From positions 45,626,001 to 45,690,000 of the forward strand of contig NC_134147.1 of assembly GCF_033958435.1 (NCBI RefSeq): a DNA stretch of 64,000 nt, given 5' to 3'. Of the stretch, positions 38,976 through 50,545 are shown one piece after another. Below the pieces are notes generated by a model. It ran no database searches. It had not been told where the DNA came from and saw nothing but the letters and a program-made list of their open reading frames with translations. Numbering within the stretch: the stretch's first letter is position 1; each line of letters opens with the position of its first letter. This DNA is from Carettochelys insculpta. Taxonomy: Eukaryota; Chordata; Testudines; Carettochelyidae. The position numbers and the translations under genes are program-made.

Positions 38976-39151
38976 TGGAGATACACATCTCCTAGAGCCA
39001 GGAGAGACCTTGGGAAATTATCTAGTTTAGTCCCTTGCCAGGAGTAAGCACCATTCCTGACATCTGTTTGTCCCAAGTGGCCTGCCCAAGGATTGAGCTC
39101 ACAACTCTATCTTTAGCAAGCCAGGGCTCAAACCACTGAGCTATCCCTCCT
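38976..39151 (-). mobile_element. tRNA-derived SINE, second copy
   Basis: On the minus strand it shows GGAGGGATAGCTCAGTGGTT then TGAGCCCTGG (A box) and GAGTTGTGAGCTCAATCCTT (B box), with the body ending at GGAGATGTGTATCTCC. It is the same family and orientation as the copy at 37516, about 1.4 kb away. Confidence 0.8.
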
Positions 39152-41473
39152 GTGCATGCTGCAGGTCTCCAGAACCTAGAGATGGAATTCAAAAATGGAC
39201 CTGTTTCTTTTGGTGTAACATCTAGTTAGGATTTGTCTTATGTACTATATATAGTACTGGGGGGGAGGGAGAGGTGTCCTTGAGTGTCTTCCCTTCTGCC
39301 TGGTTATATTGAGCCATGCGGGGAGGATTCGACTCCGCAGCTGACTTTATCTCTATGGATTGTAATGGTAATGTCTCTGAAAGACTCCAAGAGAAGGATG
39401 GGGGCAATGGGACCAGCGTGGGTGCCAGGAGCTGCCTGTGAGGCTGTAGCTTCCCTGCCTAATTGTGGCATTGTGAAATTTTATATAAATCTGAATGAAT
39501 CAGTAAATATAGTTGCCTTCTATTTTTCTGTCCTTCTGCTTTCCTCCCTCTAGCCCCACTTTGCTCATCCTTTTGTTGCCCCTCCTCTTCCCTCCGTTCA
39601 AGTGCAGAGTATGCTGCCAGTGCCTCTTCAGCCCCACCTAAAGCAGGTTTTGGTTCAGGGTCTGAGAGTGGTGGCTGGAGGGGAGAGCAGATCACAGGCA
39701 CAGCAGCACAGGAGATATTCCTTGGGGTGGTATGGCTGCCATGTATTGGGCCTTTGTTCAGCAGGTAGTTGGGTGTTTCACAGACTGCAAGGATTTATTA
39801 GAGTGCTCAGTGAGCAGCTGGTGTGTTTTTATATCAGATAAAAAATACTAATGGGATACTGCATCAGAAGCCAGACAGGGATGTTTTCCAGGAGGCAAGT
39901 TGACCTTCAGTTGTTTTCAGGGTCAAAAGAGCAGTTCTGATTTGACTTACATTCAAAAACATGAAAGGAGAGTGTTAATTCATTTCTTGTTCAGCTAAAA
40001 GAATCGTTTTCATTTTTTACTGGGGCTCTCTGTGTACGTGCTCAGATATTACAGTGACAAGGGCTATGAAAATACCAGGGTAGCCGGATGGCTGGATAAA
40101 TGATTAGCTGGTATGTAGAGGAGAGATAGTTCCTTTGTCAATTTGTGTGCTTTGCATATTGTCTTCTCTAGTATACACTCTCTTTCAGTATGCAGGTGCA
40201 AGTCACTGCATGTCTCAGAAAACTGTCTCTTGGCCTGGCATTGCCAGCACACCTCCATGTATATTAGAGGACAGGACTGAATCCCATAGCTGCAATTGTC
40301 TCTTGAATGTGTTGCCCACCCCCCGCCCCTTATTGCATGTGCCACCCTTAGAGATGAGCAGCAGAAGAGCAGAATACTGATTAGATGTAAATTACATGGC
40401 AGAGACTCGTTACTTGCCTCATTTTAAATTCCAAGATATGCAGTGTGAAAGTGATGGCAGAATATGGCCCTAAGGTTGGATGGGAACAGCATCACAAGTG
40501 AGGAAACTGCTTGGTAGAGTCAACCCTAATGCCAGTGGCGGTGATAAGTAATGAAAGCTTTTAGATCAAAGTTTTATGATGACTGATTGGAAAAGGTAGT
40601 ACACATTTAGTCTACTGTAGATGAGCCCATCACTGACTCTATAAATGTCTCCTAATTTGCTGCTTTAACTAAATGTACTCAGCTTGCGAATTTCAACCAG
40701 CTGGCTGCTGTGGTCCTTCAGAGGCAATATAAAATGCTTAGAGCTTGCAGAGTTGGAGTGCGTGGCTAGCATATAGTAATGTGCCGTAGGACATAATGAA
40801 ATGAACGGGAGTTGATACTCATGTTGGTTTTGTTGGCCCCAACAGAAAATTCACAATTGCTTGTAATTCTTAAGGGCAAGAGAATTAATTACTTCCAGAG
40901 TTCCGACTGAAGCTATTTTTGTCATGTCATCTTCGTTATAACCCTGCTTTGATTCCCTGGCAGCATGTGGGAAGTAACACTTTACAGTACCTGGATGGCA
41001 AGTCTGTTATGTAGCTTGAAGCAATTTCCAACTGATTGTGTCTGATGATGTTTGTGGAACATTTTGGAACAAGATCAACAAGCTGTACATTAAAAACAGT
41101 TGCAGTGTATGTGCCTGGATCTATAGTTCTCATGACAGATTCCCTAAACCCATTATACTTTAGACTAACAGTGACAGCTTCTGCTTTCAGCAAAACCCAG
41201 TTGATTCTAGGTAGGAGAACGTGGAATGAGCATTTGGCAATAGCAGTAATGAACAGTACTTAAAAATAATTCCATGAAAACAGAATTCTTTTAAGGCATC
41301 CTGGCTCATCAGGGTAGAATTCTGACAGTAATGGCCCAGATACACACTTCTGGTTCATGTAAATTGCACAATTTGTCTAGGGTTTCTGAATCCAAATGTG
41401 CCCTTGACCAAATCCCATGGAAAGTTTGTGCGCTTGCTGTGTGTGCTGGGTAGGGTTGCTACCTTTGAACATT

Positions 41474-41883
41474 TAGGCTAGGTCTACACTAGACAAAGCC
41501 CAGGGAGCATCCAGATTCCCAAGGTTGACGATAAATGGACAGAATGCAGCATTTTCGTCAACAGTCTTATTCCACTCCCCACGAGGCAGAACACTGCTGT
41601 CAACAGAGATCTGTCAACAGAAAGCCGGTCTGGATGCTCTGGGGTGGCGTCTGTCGATAGACAAGACTTCTGGGGCACTGGGCAGCCCTGTCTGCTCTGC
41701 TTCTGGCTGGCCATTTTGCTGATAGAGCAGCCAAGCAGTATGGCCACTCTCTGTCAACAGAGCGAATTGGTCTTGCAATCTGCTTGGCAATTTTGCTGCG
41801 ATATGTTGACAGAAGTTTTGTTGGAAGATATCTTCTGACAAAAGCTTCTGTCAACAGATCACTTTAATCTAGAAATAGCCTTA
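41474..41883. mobile_element. MITE with GGCTAGGTCTACACT ends, about 410 bp
   Basis: The left end GGCTAGGTCTACACTAGAC and the right end CTAGAAATAGCC are inverted, and TTA flanks both sides as a 3-bp target site. The interior is full of short inverted and direct copies of CTGTCAACAGA/TCTGTTGACAG. There is no real ORF. PIF/Harbinger-type is an inference from the TTA site. Confidence 0.7.
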
Positions 41884-42049
41884 GAAATTGAATGTAAAGA
41901 GTAATTTATTGAGGTCCGATGTTGGGTTGTGGTCTGCAGTGTTTTTTTAGGTGAAGATAGAGAGCCCATTATGTTCATTTATGTCAATAAAGTGTTTGGA
42001 AGTCACTATGTCTGTCTGGAACCAGAGTCTTCCATCACTGTGCAAGACT

Positions 42050-43200
42050 CAGCTGCGTAGGTACGGTCCATCTGACGCTGGGGGTGCTGCTGTGCCTACG
42101 CTGCCTGGTGCCCAGCGAGCTGCTGGCCGCATTGCTGAGTGCGCTGTTCTCGCACAGTTATGGCTTCCACAGGGGACAGCCCCGTAGGGCTGCCAAGGCT
42201 CTTACTGGGCAAGCCCAGAGACCCTTGCGCCCACCCTGCCCTGCCCCTTCCCTGAGGCCCCACCCCTTCTGCAAAGGCTATTGCTGCTCGCTCCTTCCCC
42301 TCCCACCCCCGCCTCTGCCACTGGCTCTCCCTCGCGCTCGTCCCCGATGGGCCAGGGGTTGGGGCACGGGAAGGAGTGAGAGGGTGCAGACTGCGGGTGG
42401 AGCTTGGGTGCAGGCTCTAGGAAGACAGTTGGGATGCAGGAGAGGATGAGGGGCTGGTGCTTACTTTAGGCAGCCCCTGAAAGTGGTGAACACACCCCTC
42501 TGGCAGCAGCTCCACGACCCAACTCCCTTTACTCTGCTGAGCAGCTCCTTATATCAGGGCTGCCCTAGCAAGCTGTCCTTTGATTGGCTCCCTAACAGCC
42601 CCTCTCTGATTGGAGGGGGCCGGGCACAGGCTCACACCTGCTGCTTTTACCACTCCCTTGCCAGAGTGAGCCAGCTGCTTGTCTTTTTCCTCTCCATGTT
42701 GTGTCTCCTCGCGCCGCTCCCTCCCTTTCAGCTTCTCTACCTCTTCTGCCCTTGTGTGCTTCTCTTGAACCTGGTAGGCCATAAAGTAAACCTTGGGCAC
42801 TGGAGTTCCTCTTGGTGGGCCTCTCACAACCCTGCATGCCGAGTAGAACCCAAGTAAGCTCAGACTGTCCAGGGCTGATGTAGGCAGGCTCACAGAGGGC
42901 GGTGGGTGGAAGGGGGCAGTTGCCCTAGAGCCTGCTGAGTCTAAGGAGCTTGGGGCTCCAAGCTGCTGCTGCTTTTGAGTCAACAGCAAAGGCCAGAGCC
43001 CCAACCGCTTTGAATCACTGCTGGAGCATCACTCTGGGGGTCCAGGGACTCCGAGGGCTGGGGCTGGGGCAGTCCCATGGTCTGGGCAGCACTGAGGACT
43101 GGCTGCTCCCAGCCCCACTTCTCCTGCCTGAGGCCTTGCCCCATTGAGGGGTACAGAGCCAGGCCCCCCACCCCCCGCCACACACACCCCTGGCCCCAAA
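42050..43200. other. GC-rich unclassified region
   Basis: This is a sharp rise in G+C and CpG relative to the surrounding intron. It contains an open stretch at 42084-42449 (+), a TATA-like stretch TCCTTATATCAGGGCTGCCC at about 42548 and CCAAT-box-like inverted motifs (GATTGG at about 42582 and 42608). The latter look like an LTR promoter. I could not find paired LTR ends or a known protein domain. It is probably old transposon or LTR debris. Confidence 0.3.
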
Positions 43201-43974
43201 GCCCCTGGTGACTGAAAGCCCCACTGGCCCCAAGGCCCCATTTATATGCAAGGTGCAACCTCCATCCAATTCTGCAGCATTAGCCAATAGAGACGATCTC
43301 TCTGGTAACGCCACAGGCAATGAGATTTCCCTGCTCACGCACCCCATGCCCCAAATTAAAAACGCTGCATCCAGACATCCCCATGGGTTTAAAAATAGTT
43401 AAACCCTCCCCCATTTAAATTCCTGCCAATGGCCCAGCCTGACACTCTGGCATGAACCTTGCATATAAATTTCCCAGGGATTTTAGTTTGTAGAGTGTCT
43501 GATGATCCCATCCCTCCTGAAATAGAAAGATTCACGTTTTCTCACTAGATATGTTGTCAGCTTATTTCTGAACCCAAGGTAAATACTTTAGGGCTGATTT
43601 AACTTGCACTTGCCCATAGAGAGCCCCTTTCGATGTGCAATCCTTAGTCAAATCAAGCAGAGCCATTTTAATGTGAATATTCTGTGCTACGGCCATTAAT
43701 ACTTGTACTGAAGAGTATTGACCACATATTACTGGCTCATCCTATACTAATGGGATCTTGACATTCCATCTTCCAAGAGCATGGAAGTGAGAGTGTCTCC
43801 TTCATTCATGTGACCTAGTTAGGAGCTTTATTGAAGTTACGTGAATATGCTCTAAGGAGCCTACTCTCCTCCCCAGGGTACTGTAGAAGATTTCTGCTGT
43901 AACTGCCAGGAATGCTAATACACGAGAGCAAACCAGCTCTGCATGCACACGTAGGCGTTGCACTGGTGGAACAC

Positions 43975-44200
43975 TACACTAATTCAGCTTAAACCTTTTT
44001 GACTTTGAATGTAGACACGCTGATTTGAACGTGGCTGACGTCTATGTAGTTTCTCTCTCTTAATGTAACAGGACAAGCTAAACTTACATAAGCTCAGTTT
44101 AAACCCCTGAAACAGATTCCACGCACAAAGCTGAAGTGGTTTAAGCTTACTTTATACATCAGACCTTTAGCTAAACCAGTGCAAATGTGTGTGGAGCAGC
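43975..44200. repeat. Degenerate MITE with inverted TTTAAGCTG/CAGCTTAAA motifs
   Basis: TTCAGCTTAAACC at about 43983 pairs with GGTTTAAGCTTAC at about 44139, and GTAGACACGCTG and GACGTCTATGTAG recall the 'tgtctacac' element ends. The termini are not well defined. Confidence 0.35.
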
Positions 44201-44342
44201 GCTCGGTAAGATTTCATGAAAATGCATTTACTTGCAAGACGGTAAATCTTTAGCACACAGTTCCACATTAGGCTGTCCTCTAACTGTCTGCTTCTGAATA
44301 CTGTCCTGCCTTTAAATGAACTCTGTAGTCCCAGTGCTACTT

Positions 44343-44592
44343 CAAGGTATGGCTGCACTGCAGTTGGACGGGTGATTGCTTGTAGACGTGCACCCAAGCT
44401 GGCTTTAATCGAGTCAATACCAGTGAAGGCATAAGCCCAGTCAAGACCCTGGGCACTTCAGACAGACAGCTACTTCAGACATGCTGAAGTCCATGATGCT
44501 GTAGCTTCACTACTATTGGTGCTCCCTGCACCTAGATTAAATCCAGTTCTGGTAAGTCAGCATGTGCTGTAATCACACCTCCAACTGCAGGG
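44343..44592. mobile_element. MITE, degenerate, GGTATGGCTGCACTGCAG ends
   Basis: The left end is AAGGTATGGCTGCACTGCAG followed by TTGGA. The right end reads AATCACACCTCCAACTGCAG. The centre carries GACCCTGGGCACTTCAGACA and inverted pieces on either side. It resembles a known turtle fold-back element in which a 'ggagggtgattgcagctcgcgtagac' arm mirrors the other end. It is diverged. Confidence 0.55.
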
Positions 44593-45694
44593 GAGACAAA
44601 TTTTAGGTCTTTGACTTCATCCCTTTTGATGGTAGCCCCACTCTTGCTCCTTCTCTTCTCCCTATCTCTTTAGTTGGACAGCCTCTCAAAGACTATGTGC
44701 CAGGAAACGTCCATCAGCTACCTCAAAGCAACTTATAAAGCTGCTTATTCCATGAAGCTTTTCAGCTATTCTATTTTGGTTTTATTTTGCATTTTGTCTT
44801 CTTGTGCTGTTAGTCAGCAAACTTTTCATCTGTTGCATAGCCCTTTGTTCATTTCCAGTGGTCTATAAATCATATTTTAAACTTGTCCAGAGGAAAATGA
44901 CTTTTGGACACTTCTGTTTCCATTTGACTCATCTTACTTTTCATGTTGTGTGACATGTAACCTCTCTCTTTCCAATGTAAATTATCGCTATGGTAACCGC
45001 AAAAAATCCTGTTATCACCATTCTAAACCACTAGTTACATTAAAAAATCAAATAAATAAATAAGAGATGAGTGAAAACTTTTGAACTAAGATTTTAAAAA
45101 ATCAACATCACAGTACTGTAAAAATATTGTTTTGGATATGCTCAGTTGAGAAAAGAAAAGCTATCGAAATTCAAAGTTAATAAGAGCACCTTAGTCTTAC
45201 CAAAATAAGACTTATAGCGGCAGGGCAATTATGAGTTTTAATATCTCATGAACTTATTCTTCATAAATCGAATGTTCTCTGCCACAGATGGAGATCTATC
45301 AATCAAGTTCCCTCGGATTACTAGAATGAGAGTAGTATTATTTGTATAATATTGTAAAATTAGAGATGCTAATTAATTAGTATTAATTAAGTGTACAGAG
45401 TTGCTTTGAGATGCAACATTGGTACAGTAAAGAGAGCCTGAAAATCAGCACTCACTTCTGGGGTTAGAGAAAATATTTTGCACTAGAGAATAATTGTCTG
45501 TTGCTGTAACTGTAGCAGGAAATAAACACAAGGTGTGTCACTAGAGCTTGATGTTAGATTAAAATTGAATCATCCCAGAATTAATTTTCTTGCCGTTTCT
45601 AATTCCAGAAGATAACTGCTTTACCAGTAGTACAATTCTCATTATTTTGATGAAGTAATAAGGAGCTGCCAAGGGTAAATATTCAACCATTTGT

Positions 45695-45707
45695 CCAGAA
45701 GGTGGCA
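45695..45707 (+). promoter_or_regulatory. Candidate CTCF-like motif
   Basis: CCAGAAGGTGGCA fits the CTCF core with one mismatch (A at the pyrimidine position). A second such site lies about 380 bp to the right in the same orientation. This is sequence evidence only. Confidence 0.25.
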
Positions 45708-46078
45708 GCAATACACTGCATGTAAAGTACAATTGATTGAAAAATAAATACAAGAGTTATAAATGCTGTGTTGGTAGGCACTAGGTCAAGTTAAAATTAA
45801 TGATTCAGTCTTTTTAATTTTTCTGTAGCTAGGAAGGTTGAATATATAATTTCAATCAAAATTTATGCCAAATGCTTATGTCAGGAGTATGTGTCTGTAA
45901 GCAAGATCTGTTGATTGTTGCTCACTACAGTATTGGTAGTAAACAACGCACTTAACATGTTCCCAGTATCTGTCTTCTGAGTCCCATAAACATGTGGGCT
46001 TTAGATTTTGATGAGTTGTTCCTGAGAATAGATATCACCATAAAAAATTCTTGAGTACCTAGCAATATTTAACACAAA

Positions 46079-46092
46079 CCAGGAGAGGGCAG
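46079..46092 (+). promoter_or_regulatory. Candidate CTCF-like motif
   Basis: CCAGGAGAGGGCAG fits the CTCF core with one mismatch, in the same orientation as the site at 45695. This is sequence evidence only. Confidence 0.3.
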
Positions 46093-47135
46093 CAGTGTAT
46101 TGAGCTTTACATGTACTTCTGTGTCTAGGCTTTAAATAAATAGCACTGTGTGAGTGATAGAGGACACAAAAATACATGGTGCGTGCATGTGCATTTACAC
46201 CAGAGCAGTGTCTCTGTGGTTTGAAGGAAAATCTCTTTGCTGCTTGGTTGCCATGGACAGAGAACGCTTGGACAAAGCCTGTCTTTTAAGATGTTTCTGA
46301 ACTTTCTAAAAATGACAAACACAGTCCATTAATATGAGTTGTAAAGAACCAGGCGAAGTCAAAGTTTCATCGCAAGGTCAACAAAATGTCTAAACTTATA
46401 AGATTATATAAGGAATCCAGTATCTGACACAACCTTAACAAAGTCATTTGAAATCATTTGACAGTAAATTTCCCTGTAAATTCCTAGCCTAAAGCACGGA
46501 GAATCCTTTGCTTTCTAACAGGCCTCTTTCAGACAATCCAGATTTTAAAATGCTAAGTACAAGCTGGGTCTTGATGCAGCCTGATAGCCTCCTAAAGGCA
46601 ATTTGAGAGCTGACGGAGATCCCGGCAGCTGAAGGGGCTTCCATCAAGACCTTGACATTGAATGTATCGTGTCATACAGATGGTAAGTTGGAGGAGTGAG
46701 AGCTGCCATTTACAGCACGGATGACAACAACTGCAGAGATCAGTAGGATTTTAAGATTGCTTTAATATGACTGGCACCTAGCAATTTCGCTCACATTGTT
46801 TGTGACAGGATGTCACCCTGGCACTTGTCTGAGATGAATGATAGAGGTTTTTAAAGCACGTAGCTTCCTCTTTTGGGGAAATAAAAAAAATCATATGTAT
46901 CAATGCAGAGAATTAGGAAACAGCTGTAAAAGAATGTGTAAGGCAGTATTTCACTAAGCATGTTAAGGTCACAATCTGGCAACGATCAATAAGAAAAAAA
47001 TCTCTTTCTTGATCACTAAATGAGGATGTGCCCTGTGCAAACCTCCAGTTATCGAACATCATTTGTAAGAATTTACACTTTGAGTCTCCCTGTTGTGGCA
47101 GAGTGATGCCATCTCAGCTTTATGGTTTTCTTCAG

Positions 47136-47244
47136 GTGAGTCAGTATACGTTTGCTATGTGCAGTTACCGGGAAAAAAAAGCTGAGCCTCAAGAACTGCT
47201 GCAACTGGATGGATACACAGTGGACTACACTGACCCACAGCCAG
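47136..47244 (+). CDS. CADPS: CADPS exon: PH domain middle
   Basis: This is a 109-nt exon, 36 codons plus one base. The peptide is [15 protein letters not shown], then [11 protein letters not shown] and [10 protein letters not shown]. It forms the central beta strands of the CAPS PH domain. [11 protein letters not shown] and TDPQP match CADPS; CADPS2 differs here (SEPQELMQLEG, TDPHP, from memory). The acceptor is GGTTTTCTTCAG. The exon's own donor, GTAGGA, is weak. The first six bases of the exon, GTGAGT, form a strong donor motif once spliced behind the upstream CAG. Skipping the exon (109 nt) would shift the frame and break the PH domain. Confidence 0.96.
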
Positions 47245-48827
47245 GTAGGAGGGAAGCCGACAGGTTTGGGTGAAGACATAATGCATGACACGTTTATGAA
47301 ACTGCAAATTATAGCTGCATAGTCCAATCCTGATTTTTCTGTCTTCGGAGCTAAGCCTTGACAGGTTATCTTGTACACTGGTTTGGTTTTATACTGATTA
47401 TCGTTCAAAACTTGGAAAAGCAGGCTGCCTATAAGTTGATTTGGGGAAAAGAAGCTGAAGATGAAATATTATCAAATTCTTAATGGCACAGTGGCTGGTG
47501 TTTTCACAGGAGCCTTTGCGGGTTATGTACCCCATTCTCAGTGAAATCAGTAGGAACTGAGTTTCTAAATAAACTACTCTCCTTTGAAAATATTTGTCTC
47601 TGCCTGCAATATTTTCTCTGTTGAGTGACACACACACCCTCCTAGGCCAGCCGAAGTCCCTGTTTTCATTATTAGAAAATACTTATGCAATCATAGTGTC
47701 ACTTTTTACTGATCAGGCTTTTCTAGGGCCCTTCCTGCACCTGTTTGTATACACCATCGAACACTGTCTGTTCCCTTCTCTCATGCTGAGTAGCATAATA
47801 ATGTAATGATTGCCATGGGACTACTCATCGAGCATCAGGGTCTGGTTCTCGGCTATGAGCTGTGGTGCTGCATTTCCGTCTAAGCAGATGGGATAGGTTG
47901 GTTAGGGCTGTTGGAAGCTCAGCTGTCCTCCGAGGCTGACCAGCTCAGCTTTGTGAAGAATTTGGAAAGACCACGCCACTCTAAAGGTGAAATCATGGCC
48001 AAAGCAGCATCAGTGATAAAACTCCCATTGGTTTCAGTGGCGCTGGGACTGTACAGCTAGAGATGGCTGTAGACAAAGGATGCATGTATGCATCCCTCTT
48101 CAGTGGGCTTCAGCGGGAAGCCAGAATATATATGCTAAGGGTCTAAGTCTGTTACTCTAGGTTCACGCTGTTGTAACTATGTCAGAATTTGGCCCCAAAT
48201 AGGGAGTTAAGAAAAAAGCAAGCATGCACTTCTGGAAAAGAGATATGTGAAACATGGCACCATCATGAGGGTCATGCAGAGATGAGAATTGGTAGGGAGT
48301 TGTATTAAGGGCCTGACAATTAATGGTGATTTTGCTCGGGGAAAAAAAAAAAAAAACACCCAGCCCAAAAAGTGGTGGGGTAGAGAAAGGGCTGACAAAT
48401 GTTATATGTAACTCACATCCAGCTTCTGTGAAAAAAATATAATGCTCCATTATTATATCAGGATCAAACAGTTTGAAATATTTCTTAAACCCTTTGACAC
48501 GCATTATGATCCCAGTGACACACATGCAACTTCTTGACTCTGGATTCAGTCAAGTTATGCTGGAGTAACTGAGAGCAGCTGATACACGCACTTTGCTGTA
48601 TGCATCCAAGGTGTCACCTAGAGTGACAGTGGATCCTCCACCACCCAGAAGTTTTACATCAAGATTGGCTGTCTCTTTTCAAAAGGAATGTTTTAGTTCA
48701 ATGGGCTGAAATCAGGAATCACTGTGTGTAACTGTACACCCTGTGTTCTGCAGGCTGAGCTGTTCTGCTAGTAAACTCTGTGAATCTGTATTACTTTCTT
48801 AACAGGTTTTGTTTTCTCTCCTGGCAG
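47245..48827 (+). other. CADPS: CADPS intron, 1.6 kb
   Basis: It begins with the weak donor GTAGGA and ends at CTCTCCTGGCAG. A second possible acceptor (TTTCTTAACAG, ending 48805) lies 22 nt upstream; its use would shift the frame. A piece of a palindromic repeat lies at 47984. The rest is unique sequence. Confidence 0.85.
47984..48048. repeat. Palindromic ancient element, diverged
   Basis: AAGGTGAAATCATGGCC at the left and CTCCCATTGGTTTCAGTGG at the right match the arms of the element at 24866. The right outer arm is lost. Confidence 0.4.
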
Positions 48828-49040
48828 GTTTGGAGGGTGGCAGAGCATTTTTCAATGCCGTGAAAGAAGGAGACACAGTGATTTTTGCAAGTGATGACGA
48901 ACAGGATCGAATTCTGTGGGTCCAAGCCATGTACCGGGCCACCGGCCAGTCCCACAAACCTGTGCCACCGACCCAAGTTCAAAAGCTTAATGCTAAGGGA
49001 GGAAATGTGCCCCAGCTAGATGCCCCAATCTCTCAATTTT
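48828..49040 (+). CDS. CADPS: CADPS exon: end of PH domain and linker
   Basis: This is a 213-nt exon: two bases completing the split glycine codon, 70 codons and one open base. The peptide starts [19 protein letters not shown], continues [20 protein letters not shown] with the C-terminal PH helix and its usual tryptophan, and runs into the linker [19 protein letters not shown] then [12 protein letters not shown]. The linker [12 protein letters not shown] is typical of CADPS and not of CADPS2. The acceptor CTCTCCTGGCAG and donor GTAAGTAA are strong. It leaves in phase 1 (T|). The next coding piece may be the 12-nt microexon at 52621, the exon at 59785 directly, or possibly the candidate terminal exon at 51263. 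All three fit the phase. Confidence 0.97.
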
Positions 49041-50417
49041 GTAAGTAAATGAAGTTGTCCTACACAGCAGAAATCTCTGCAGGAGAGAATTTCTGCACTG
49101 ATATGAATAAATATTCAGATGCAAAATTTCCTTGTTCGTTAGTAAGCTGCTTTTATATCAGTGAATTCAGAACCTTGGCGTTAAACCCAAGAACCAGCTT
49201 CTGTGGGGAAATTGTAAAATGCGTATCATAAAGTGCAATACTTGATAGAAGAGAAATTCTGATAGAGGAGAGATTCCACATTCTCAGTGGACCTCAAGAC
49301 CAGCCTCTTTTACAGGAATGCTTTTTCCCATCCGCAAGAAGAGTCCTAGGGTGAGGTCAGAGAGGTTTAATTTGCACCTGAGATCATGTGCCTAGAGATG
49401 CAAGTGCGCAGATTTTACACCCGCAGTTCAATTGCACGTTCAAAAATGTGGGTACAAATTGTGCAGGTTCCAAAGGAAGCTCCCTGTTGAAAACTTAATC
49501 TGCAGGAAAGCATATGGCATTTTTACAGGCCAGGTAAATGTGAATTTTCACTTTCTAACTCTTGATTATCTGCACATGCTGTGCATTTGTTCATAGTTTG
49601 AGAAATGTTATGCTTAGCTTGATTCTTTTAGTCTTGTCAGTATGATTTGATTTTGAACTAAACAAAAATGCATAATATAAACAATAAGAAGCCCATATAA
49701 ATCAAAAAGGATGAATGAGGTGCACATTTTTGTTTGAATGTATCTTAGTACCTCCCATAGCTCTTCATTGTGGACATGTATCTCCCATTAACTTCAACAA
49801 GGATTATGCACGTATATCAAGAAGAGGGTGAAATTATTAAGTAAAGTAAGGAGAGGACCGTAAATTCCTTAGGAAATTCTTCTAATTAAATCAATTTTGC
49901 ATTTAAAATTAAAAAGAATTTAATTTAATTTCCATAGAATTGTAATTGTTTTGAGTATTTTGGCATGATCCAGGCATTTAGAAATATCTTTTCATTATAC
50001 TATAAAGTGAAACCTACTTAGAGTTAACACAAGTTGGGCTTTTGTGGAAAAAATCAGGATATAATATACTATCTTGGGATTTATGAGAACTATATTTCCA
50101 AACTGCATAGACTTCTCAGTGTAGCCCTATACAAGATCTGGCATTAGAGCTGGCTATGCCAGCCAAGGAGTCCTCCAGGCTGGAGAATGCTAGAGCAGCA
50201 CAAGGGGGCCATACTTGGGGAGAAAGAGTCTGACTCATGCTTTTGCAGGCCCCCATTCTCAGACACATTTATCCTTAACAAATGTTCTGTGTTGGGTCAC
50301 TAATCAGAGGGGTTTGCAGTAGGCCTATCACACAATTGTATAGAAACTGAAGAAGAAAGAGTATCAAATGGTATAACTAAGAGCCTGCATCCTGTGTGAC
50401 CTCAGAGTACACAGCTA

Positions 50418-50545
50418 AGGGATTGAGTAAGCGCTATTGTACCCATTGTACTTATAGGTAAACTGAGATGGAAAGAGTTTCAGGGATTCACTTGAGTGAA
50501 TGGCAGTGCCGGGAACAGAACACAGAAGTCCCAGCTTCTGCTAAC
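50418..50545 (+). repeat. MIR-like CORE SINE, diverged
   Basis: The order is GTACCCATTGTACTTATAGG, TAAACTGAGATGGAAAGAG, TTCACTTGAGTGAATGGCAG, TGCCGGGAACAGAACACAGA and AGTCCCAG. It follows the MIR 3' half ('ccattttacagatggggaaactgaggc ... gtggcagagccgggattagaaccca'). A standard conserved middle part is missing. Confidence 0.5.

Larger units (their letters stand above)
34500..47135 (+). other. CADPS: CADPS intron, 12.6 kb, repeat-rich
   Basis: This is the longest complete intron in the window. It holds a CR1 3' end, two tRNA-derived SINEs, several MITEs and GC-rich patches at about 35830-36620 and 42050-43200. The acceptor at its end is TTTTCTTCAG. The stretches 37710-38970, 39160-41470 and 44870-47130 look unique and non-coding. 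Confidence 0.85.

Noticed and set aside
48190..48525. A 120-codon minus-strand ORF crossing the poly(A) run at 48341
   Set aside because: It is driven by the A/T homopolymer (phenylalanine run) and by chance.
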